Origin: Liolophura sinensis
Lineage: Eukaryota > Mollusca > Polyplacophora > Chitonida > Chitonidae
Direction: 5' to 3'
Assembly (NCBI RefSeq): GCF_032854445.1
Contig: NC_088304.1
Location: forward strand, 4,714,001 to 4,778,000
Length of the DNA stretch: 64,000 nucleotides
Shown here piece by piece: positions 56,621 through 64,000 of the stretch. A model generated the notes under the pieces. It was not told the origin of the DNA. It searched no databases and saw nothing but the letters and a program-made list of their open reading frames with translations. Each line of letters opens with the position of its first letter. Within the stretch, counting starts at the first letter, position 1. Both the position numbers and the translations under genes were made by a program.

Positions 56621-57594
56621 TTGCCAAATTAACTTCTAATAAAGATTTAACTGATTGATTGACACACACTTATGAGGACAATAGATAAGTTATATGTCGT
56701 TTTGGTACAGCTAAAATCTATATGCGGAGGACTGTTGCCTTGTTTATATCTGAGAAATATATATAGCATATAATGTATAAGTATGTGTGTAAGGTGATGG
56801 ATACCAGGGTTTGTTACATGTTTAGGAAACTTTTTTAAAACTAAGTATTAGCCCGATTTGAATGGAAGTCCTATAAGTTATACAATAGCTCTTCGCCAGC
56901 CTGATCACACTTGTGTGGTAATTAACCATAGGTTGTTTATTGTTACTTAGAAATGTTATATGTTTTATGTAAATGATTATTATTATTGCTTTATTCTGTG
57001 TACAGTAAACTTCTGACGCTTAATGTTGTAATCCCTTTTGATCTCTGCCTGTGCATAGCTGTTCACAGCGCTCTTGTTGTCAATTAACGTTCAATGGCCA
57101 TTTAATTAGTATGTAAAAACTTGCAGAGATATAAAGCCTGGCGAATTGTTACGCTCAGTTCCTTGATAAGGACAAACAAGGTGTTTGCTGCTGTTGTATA
57201 GCCTTATTTATAACCCCAAAAATACACATATGTAGCTTGAGACCATAATTTGTAAAGTGCGAAAAACATTTAATATTTAAGAAAGCTTATTTTGCCAAAG
57301 ATATCAAGTAAGTTTTTCAGAGTTTGCCTCTTAACACACCCCACACATTACTTCCTCTTATGGCAGAGAAAGGTTCAAGCGTCTAAATTCTGTGTGTCTG
57401 ACCTCTGACTTTCATGCATGACCCAGTTTATTTTGTTAGAAGCTTACATCCACATATATCAGATTTCACTGGTGGACAAGTGACCGCCCGCTTTATTGCT
57501 CCTGAATTCTCTAAGTGAAAACATTTAACTTGAAACTAAATTAGGCGTCTCCATAGGGTTTTCATATGTCGCGCTACCATAAAGTTACTTGCTT
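56621..57594. other. Intergenic, no gene recognised
   Basis: AT-rich; no supported feature. Confidence 0.4.
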
Positions 57595-57645
57595 TATTTA
57601 TGCATTTATTTATTTGATTATTGTTTAACGCCATCCTCTCTTTAG
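57595..57645 (-). mobile_element. SINE-A tail remnant
   Basis: tttatttatttgattattgt, ttaacgccatcctc only. Confidence 0.5.
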
Positions 57646-58844
57646 GACACATGGTTTGTTTATTCACAACGTAATGTATATAACATCCTAGCCCAGCAAA
57701 GCACGGTGGAATTTTTAGAAAGACATTATAGTCCTCAGACTTAAAAAGGAATTCAGACTTATCTCCTTGTCAAGGAAATCTGTCAGCTATAACTTTCTCA
57801 TACCCAGAATTGGTATGCAAGATGCATTTATTACTACTATTATTAAGTTTTAAAAAATAAAAATGATCAGAATCATAAAAATCCACACATCACAAAATAT
57901 TTCTTAACAAATATGTGTACAGGCAAAAGAATGCAACAATACAGGTGTATGTAAATATACCGTCAATGTAATTATGTAACTCAATTCGCATTAAAATTTG
58001 CCTTTCCCTGCCCGACAACCAAGCAGCGGAAGATCCATGTATAATACAATATGAATTGGGGTCGGGCTTTTTGAATAGCGCTTTGATTTTATTCATGCAA
58101 TGAATGAAATCCTCATGAAATGGCTGAAAAGGAAGTATGTCAAGCAAATACCATTTCATTTGTACTACCTAGCACATTGGGCCTACTATAGTGCTTCAAA
58201 GTCATATCTGCAGTGTCGTGATAACTTTTGTTATGGTTGAAGAATTTAAAATGTACTTCGGACCAATATCTTCATCTTAGAAATTAAGTAGGACTATTTT
58301 ATTTTGTTCATATGGACATGTTGTCTCACATGAATGATCTTCATGTCTCCTAATCCCAATTTACTTGGAATTCGACGGTGGAGAGTTATTTCCAGGAAAA
58401 TTAACGAGTTCTATCACGTACGAGTTTGTTTATGTTTTTCGGACGCCAAAACAATACAATATTTGGAAAAACTCGATGTTGATAGAGGTATAAATGATTT
58501 TCTAATTCGATTATAAGATAAAACATTTTCAGTTAAAGTTAAAAACTGGAGTTTCTAAGAACATTCAGTATATAGGCCTGCTCTTTCTACACTTTTATAC
58601 CTCCGTGCATCACTTGCCACAATGTCTAAACAAAACAAATTTATGGGTAACTTTCGTGTGTCTGGACCGTGGAAACCCGAGGTGGCGGTGTGTTTGTAAA
58701 CACAGTTTCCCATCGCATGTCTGCTGAAGTAATACTATCTCAGGGTGACTTGTTAGCTTTGCAGTTTGGCTAATGTAGTACATAGCTTTTATAAAAGCTT
58801 TCCACTTTTCCGACGAGTTTATTTCTGGACGCCTCAATGTAACA
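57646..58844. other. Intergenic and 5' flank of the zinc-finger-like gene
   Basis: No supported ORF and no clear core promoter element seen. Confidence 0.35.
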
Positions 58845-59053
58845 ATGACAGCACACCAACCTGTCGTGATTCAGTCTGTGGATGAATTGTTAAGTTGTGT
58901 AAAAAGTTGCAAGGATTGTTGTAAAGGAGACTATATTTCATTCCATTGTCCGTTATGTCCACCGTCAAAGTTCAAGCCAACAAGGAAGAAGAAAGTAGAG
59001 AACCATTTGAGAGCTGTACACTGGAAAGCACGCGTTGAGGGACAAAACGGTAC
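58845..59053 (+). CDS. Zinc-finger-like gene, exon 1
   Basis: Starts ATG at 58845 (MTAHQPVVIQSVDELL); another ATG 8 bases earlier is followed at once by a stop. It carries the whole Cys/His motif. Confidence 0.7.
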
Positions 59054-62000
59054 GTAAAATTAAGCATCAATACGTTTCATTCATCTAAAATACTGTGTAC
59101 ATATATAGTTATCGTCTGCGGCTTTATATGATAGGCGAGCTTTTTGATTAACTTTTCATGTTAAAAAAATAGATACATTCCCTGTCAATGAGATGGTATG
59201 TTCTTAAATTATTTTTCTACATCTGTTTTCGAAATGTATACTCCTAGTGGTCATCCAGACGTATATGCAGATTTATCGGCTCTGTAGGTGACGCCAATTT
59301 AAAATATTCTTCCACTGATGAGGCAGAGTAAAATAGGTATCAAAGCAAATCTAAACTTACAGATCTTATTTTCGTGATTGGCCCCTGGAGATGGATGTAA
59401 AACAAAAAGATGCCATCAACTTCCGGTCGGGCAAATGCAAGTGTCTAATTTGCAAGGGAAAAAATAACTAACACAAAGAGATCAGATCATCTATGCCTGC
59501 AATAGAACTTCTACTCAATGGCCTCATGTGAATAGTAGTTGTGTAGTGTTTGTGTACATATTCTCTCTATTAGACCAACAGATTAGTCATTTGGCGTGTA
59601 TGTTTTAATACCACACAATGTAAAGAACGCTCCCGCTGCGCTATACGTAACTCGAAAGCCAACAGATGTTTTTCTTACATAATGCATGAACGGTGGCAAA
59701 AATTTTAATGCCAATCACTGGAAAACTATTCATCTGTAACAATTTGATACGAGAGAAGAGCACAATTTGTCCTGCTGACCAACTTTCAGCATTGCACCAT
59801 TACTGCTTTTCGCATCGTGTCTCAAAAATCAGAATAAAGTGTGCCTAAAAGCGAAAACTTCTTAAGAACCAAAACAAAGCCACATTCTTGGTTAGCTATT
59901 TATGCCTAATGCATGAACAGTAGGTAAATTGTGGTCAAACTTTTTAAGCTAGAACAAAGCTAGAACAAAAGCAAAGCCAGATTCATAATCTATTTGTCAA
60001 ATTACACTGTATATATTCACACAAGAAATTGGATCAGCTCTGCACGGGTTTAAACTTCTTTCCAAAGGCTTCACTGTGCGAGCAATCTAATTAGGCTTTA
60101 AGTCTGCGCTATATATTACAGTCCATGCACATATGTCCATAAAATTGACCGCCATCACATGGGCTGTAAATTGAGCTGTTTTTGAGGCGTAAAACACCAT
60201 TGAAATAAATAACTAAATTATCACAATGTTCAAAAGACGTGTTTATTTTTGTAGGTAAACGTGCCGTTCTTTGCCATCTAACTGAACACAGTTCTTCACG
60301 GCATTTCCATTGCACGTCATGTTGAAGGATAATTATTCTCAAAGAGAACACTAATTAAGGAAATGCATTTCAAATCTGAATTGAATATTATACTCGTGTA
60401 TATCTGCACTGTGGTGCTTGGGGCGACAAATGCTGGGCATGACTGAACATTGTTGCATGTCTTAGGGTTAAGGTCTTTGTCTTGAACACATTCTTTCCGA
60501 TACGTTTTGCTTTAGAATGTGTAACGATGTGGGCGTCGATTTTGATAAGTGTTGCAGTCATTTCTCGTATGTTTTCAAGAAAGATACAACTTTTGTGATG
60601 TCTTGATTTCTGTAGGTTTTCGTCAGAAAACTTACAAGTGTCCAGGATTATTCCATTTGCGGACGAGGAACTCAACAATCAGGAGCAGGATTCCAACATG
60701 TTTATTTGTGTATCTGATGTCATTTCACAGGTATGGATAAGGGAGCAGTTGTCATGCAGGTGACATTGATTTGTTTATTTGATTGGTGTTTTACGCCGTA
60801 CTCAAGAATATTTCACTTATACGACGGCGGCCAGCATTATGGTGGGAGGAAACCGGGCAGAGCCCGGGAGAAACCCACGACCATCCGCAGGTTGCTGACA
60901 GACCTTCCCACGTACGGCCGGAGAGGAAGCCAGCATGAGCTGGACTTGAACCCACAGCGACCGCATTGGTGAGAGACTCCTAGGCCATTACGCTGCGCTA
61001 GCGCGCTAACCGACTGAGCCATGAAGGCCCCAGGTGACATTGAGGCATATACTCAAAATGTTTAGAAATAACAGGTGGGTCTGAGCCTCAAGTATTCAGC
61101 ATCAGTAGAAAAATACCATTAAACTGTGTCTGACAATTTTTTGATTTTTAACTGACTTAAACACAAAGTTTGGATTGTATATATATATGCCGCATAATGT
61201 TGATATTTCAGGTTGATGTGATCGACCAGTATGTGGAAGGCTTGTTGACAGACAGAGGTTCAAAGTGGTATGTATAGCTTAAATCTGTACACTTCATTTA
61301 TTTTCTTTGTCTTTTACATATTTTTCTATATTTCCTCATATGTGTAGGCGCTTTCTGGCGTTTCGCACAGTGACTGGTGTGAACAACAATTAGCTTAGGA
61401 ATACCTACACATTTTTCTGCGCAATTATAATTTACAGACACAGTGTATTTAATTGACCCTTGTATTTGACTATATACAGTAGTTTTAAACATATGATCAT
61501 TTCTGTCTTTCCCCTATTCTTCTATAGTGGCGTGCCAGCACCACTGTACATTCATATCACACAAACTCGAAAGATTTCGCTGCTATTTGAAGAATAGTTG
61601 CTGCGATACAAATAATTAATTTGTTACATGACATATAGTTTAATGTATTCTTTCACATCATACAGCCACACTTGATGGTAGCATGTGATTTTCATAAAGA
61701 TCCTCATGCACTTCATCGCCCGGGATATATTATTATGTATCTAAAACGAGTGTTTTAGAGTGTTTCACTGTGTTATATTGATAGCTTCTCCTAACCCCCT
61801 TCCTCGTACAACTGTATACATGATTATGTGTTTATCTAGGTCCGAGAGCTCTGAGCTGGAGATTTTCTTGACAAATTCGAGAAGGGAATTTCTAAAGGGC
61901 TTTGGTTTCGGTTATGTCTTGGACTTGGTACGTAAAAGTGTGATTTCGGTGTATAAATTGTTTATAAACTGATATTGACTTTTTCGCTTAGCTTGATTTA

Positions 62001-63255
62001 TATGTACTGAAAATACCCTTTGTATGGAAAAAGCCGTGTTACTATATTTATATATGTTTTACGTACCAAAAACAACGCTGCGAGACTTTGGAATTTTGTA
62101 AATGTTTTGTGAGTAAATTATGGTCATTCTGGGTGTTATTTCGAATGGGTATGCGTATGGTACTTAATAAGATTTTCTCTTTTAGGCTTATACATATCTC
62201 GAAGCCTATGTGGAAAAAAAGTTCTTCAAATTGAAGCTTAGGGACAAACGGTACGTATAGGTACATGTAGGTAGGGTGGTTGCCAGTAATCGGTCTTCTC
62301 CATGCACGTTTCAAATAATCATGCCTATAAGGGTTTTTTGTTACAGTACAGATCTGGGATGTTCTGTTATTTTGGTCCAAGAGTGAAGAAGAAAGTGACG
62401 GATTCATTGCTGCTTACATGGAGCGTGATTAAATTATGCGAAACAATCTGCATATGCTTTTGTATACTTTGTCTGTATATGTGCATTGGAAATAGGCCAT
62501 GATTATCTTTCACTGTGTGATTATATTGTTGTGTGAAACATTGCTTCAGGCGCCCCGCCACATCTGGATTTGTACACAAGCTAGTCCAGCTACCAGGAAC
62601 CGAGCCAATTCAGAAGATTTTAAATGTGGATGGGTTTGTATTTACCTTGTGTTTTATCTGTGTGTTTTTATTTTTTGGTATAATTAGATATGGCTATTTT
62701 GGCTCCAGTTATGCATGGAGTAGTATCGGAATGGCTTTCCAGCTTTCAAGTTATCTATATACAGACAGTTCAAATGTGTATAAACATTTGACAAGGCTAA
62801 AGCCATAAAAAAGGAGGAAAGTAACTAAGAATATTGCAGTCATCAAGTAGTCATTTACATGTAGATGTGTGTTTAATTATTTATCATTATAATTTCATAA
62901 TTTTGTTCCGCGCATGACTTGCTAAAAAGTGTGCAGGCATATATGTTTAATTAGTAGCAATATATATACATTTCCAGATTTCAGTCTTTTACAAATGAAA
63001 TAGGAAGCCTTTAACAGGATTGCATTCTGTTCACATTTTTTTCTTTGTAGGTACGAAGGGACAGTCAGGAATAGGAGATGTAAGGAAGCTTTGGTTCGGG
63101 ATGTAGTCGCACTGCTTGTATCCAACAAACTGCACATATCTTTACCAGAAGCAAGACGAAGATGCTGTCAAACTGAACATTCATCGTTACACACGGCACT
63201 TAAAAAAAGTGAACAATTAAGAGCACACCGCTTAATCAGCCGTACCGAGTCGTAA
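58845..63255 (+). CDS. Uncharacterised protein with N-terminal zinc-finger-like motif, 7 exons
   Basis: Proposed CDS 58845-59053, 60616-60730, 61212-61267, 61840-61927, 62186-62250, 62550-62633, 63051-63255 (822 nt, 273 aa), with consistent phases throughout. Residues about 36-58 read FHCPLCPPSKFKPTRKKK, then HLRAVH: a C-x2-C / H-x4-H arrangement resembling a C2H2 finger, preceded by a Cys-rich stretch (CVKSCKDCC). An acidic linker (FADEELNNQEQDSN) and a helical-looking region (DQYVEGLL, EFLKGFGFGYVLDLAYTYLE, YVEKKFFKLKLRDK) follow, then a basic C terminus. I do not recognise the family. The first donor is the weak point: GT at 59050 has the better consensus (acg|gtacgt), but only GT at 59054 keeps the phase. 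AATAAA lies at 63458-63463, about 200 bp after the stop. Confidence 0.6.
60616..60730 (+). CDS. Zinc-finger-like gene, exon 2 (reading frame uncertain)
   Basis: Acceptor ttctgtag|G and donor CACAG|gtatgg. Only the FSSENLQVSRIIPFADEE frame leaves in phase with exon 3. A second open frame (GFRQKTYKCPG) suits the stronger exon 1 donor but breaks the phase downstream. Confidence 0.5.
60770..61032 (-). mobile_element. Full-length, young SINE-A (reference copy)
   Basis: On the minus strand: a tRNA-like head with A box at 61003-61021 (tggctcagtcggttagcgc) and B box at 60943-60954 (gggttcaagtcc), then the conserved body, and a tail ending gcgtaaaacaccaatcaaat. It is the best-preserved copy in the window, sitting between exons 2 and 3 of the zinc-finger-like gene. 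Short direct repeats of caggtgacattga flank it (about 60758 and 61031), a plausible target-site duplication. Confidence 0.93.
61212..61267 (+). CDS. Zinc-finger-like gene, exon 3
   Basis: Acceptor atatttcag|GTT and donor AAG TG|gtatgt. VDVIDQYVEGLLTDRGSK. Confidence 0.65.
61840..61927 (+). CDS. Zinc-finger-like gene, exon 4
   Basis: Acceptor tttatctag|G and donor GAC TTG|gtacgt. SESSELEIFLTNSRREF, then GFGFGYVLDL. Confidence 0.7.
62186..62250 (+). CDS. Zinc-finger-like gene, exon 5
   Basis: Acceptor ctcttttag|GCT and donor AAA CG|gtacgt. AYTYLEAYVEKKFFKLKL. Confidence 0.7.
62550..62633 (+). CDS. Zinc-finger-like gene, exon 6
   Basis: Acceptor ttgcttcag|G and donor GAT GG|gtttgt. RPATSGFVHKLVQLPG, then QKILNVD. 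In phase with both neighbours. Confidence 0.65.
63051..63255 (+). CDS. Zinc-finger-like gene, last exon
   Basis: Acceptor tctttgtag|G. YEGTVRNRRCKEALVRDVVA, then a basic tail; TAA at 63253-63255. Confidence 0.7.
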
Positions 63256-63457
63256 ATGGCATGCTGTGTGTGTAAATAATAGATGACTGATGAGTTGACA
63301 ATGTGTATTTTATATCATTGTTACCATTGTATCATGGCTATATGCCCTGTACATATAGCCTACACCTATAATGTATTTTCCATTCCACCTCCATACCATT
63401 CATTGCTTCACTTACACATGTATAGAATCTTAGAATGTACAAGAGAGTTAATACACT

Positions 63458-63463
63458 AATAAA
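63458..63463 (+). terminator. Poly-A signal of the zinc-finger-like gene
   Basis: aataaa about 200 bp downstream of the stop codon, within a plausible 3' UTR. Confidence 0.55.
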
Positions 63464-63889
63464 CTTGCCTAGGGTACTGCAGCATATGTAATGAAACACA
63501 ACTTTTATCCGTACATCTCAGTAAAGCGTTCTTCAGTTTATAATAGTTTTTCTGTAAAGGTTTTTGCAAACCGGATGAATACAATGCTGTGACCATTTTT
63601 AGGGAAAGGAACTTGTTGAATTAAAGTTTCTGTTGGCAAACTCTCCATGGGCGGTGGGTTATGGCACTGCGACAGGGCTCCTTAAAATACATATATTTAA
63701 ACTAAAATGTGTTTGTTGACTTTTTTATTCAACTGTTCGGAATTGGTGGTCACTGGATTTCTCATATTGGATGATTCGAGGATTATATTCTAAGGCTCTG
63801 TGAAAACTTTCTCATCTACGTACATGTAGAGAAAGGCAAACTCGGTTTGTCCTCGTTCGTGTTGGGCTTTTCCCATCTGCGGAGAAAAA
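63464..63889. other. Intergenic, no gene recognised
   Basis: Nothing recognisable before the inverted minisatellite units. Confidence 0.4.
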
Positions 63890-64000
63890 GGATGGTAAAT
63901 TAGTCACCGTCCTCCTCGTGGGTTTTGTACCTGATAACTTTAGGAACGTCAATTAACCACCGTCCTCCGTATGGATGTTGTACTTTATACCTGCAGGAAT
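63890..64000. repeat. 53-bp minisatellite, inverted copy at the window edge
   Basis: Two units that are the reverse complement of the 53.4-56.6 kb array (ggtaaattag.caccgtcct cctcgtgg; ccaccgtcctcc, atggatgttgtactttatac ctgcagg). The array probably continues beyond the window. Confidence 0.9.

Noticed and set aside
60943-61021. tRNA gene on the minus strand
   Set aside because: A and B boxes are present, but the element continues into a SINE body and the arms do not fold into a full mature tRNA; it is the SINE-A promoter.
62356-62500. Additional exon of the zinc-finger-like gene (RSGMFCYFGPRVKKKV)
   Set aside because: It has a usable acceptor but no in-phase donor that I can find, and exons 5 and 6 join in phase without it.
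2625-64000. CRISPR array interpretation of the tandem repeats
   Set aside because: The genome is eukaryotic, units are contiguous without unique spacers, and there are no cas genes.

Overview
This is a eukaryotic, AT-rich, repeat-laden window from a marine invertebrate. The protein families (a class C GPCR, an SLC13 carrier and membrane receptors with Ig-like ectodomains and a TIR tail), the spliced genes with short GT-AG introns and the two abundant tRNA-derived SINE families suit a mollusc or other lophotrochozoan. The sequence alone does not fix the lineage. One 200-base N run (52039-52238) marks a scaffold gap.

Layout. (1) 3.5-9.8 kb, plus strand: a complete four-exon class C GPCR of 1072 residues. 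It has a signal peptide, a venus-flytrap ectodomain, a very short cysteine stub in place of the usual cysteine-rich domain, seven membrane segments and a cytoplasmic tail. All splice phases agree. (2) 11.7-27.9 kb: a birth-and-death cluster of intronless receptors with an Ig-like ectodomain and a TIR tail. One copy is intact (20199-22034, 611 aa, minus). One is full length but carries a single in-frame TAA (13569-15380, minus). Three are decayed: 11765-12104 minus, 18428-19185 minus, and 26493-27855 plus, the last interrupted by a SINE. (3) 27.9-37.9 kb: no recognisable gene. It holds tandem repeats, SINE copies and a near-perfect 142-bp hairpin. (4) 37.9-49.6 kb, minus strand: eleven phase-consistent exons of an SLC13 sodium/carboxylate-type symporter, lacking only the N-terminal exon(s). 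Introns hold SINEs, a 707-bp foldback element and two minisatellites. One of these is built from the gene's own 3' splice-site sequence. (5) 52.5 kb, minus: exon 1 of the phenylalanyl-tRNA synthetase alpha subunit, stranded beside the gap. (6) 53.4-56.6 kb: a 53-bp minisatellite of roughly 59 units; the same repeat reappears inverted at the right edge (63.89-64.0 kb). (7) 58.8-63.3 kb, plus: a seven-exon gene of 273 codons with an N-terminal CxxC...HxxxxH zinc-finger-like motif and no family I recognise.

Themes. The TIR cluster shows duplication, inversion, SINE insertion, deletion and nonsense mutation in one place, as expected of a fast-evolving innate receptor family. At least three tandem arrays appear to have grown from identifiable seeds: a SINE tail, another dispersed repeat and a splice acceptor. 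Gene models were built by hand from splice consensus, reading-phase continuity and family motifs. No database search or transcript evidence was available.
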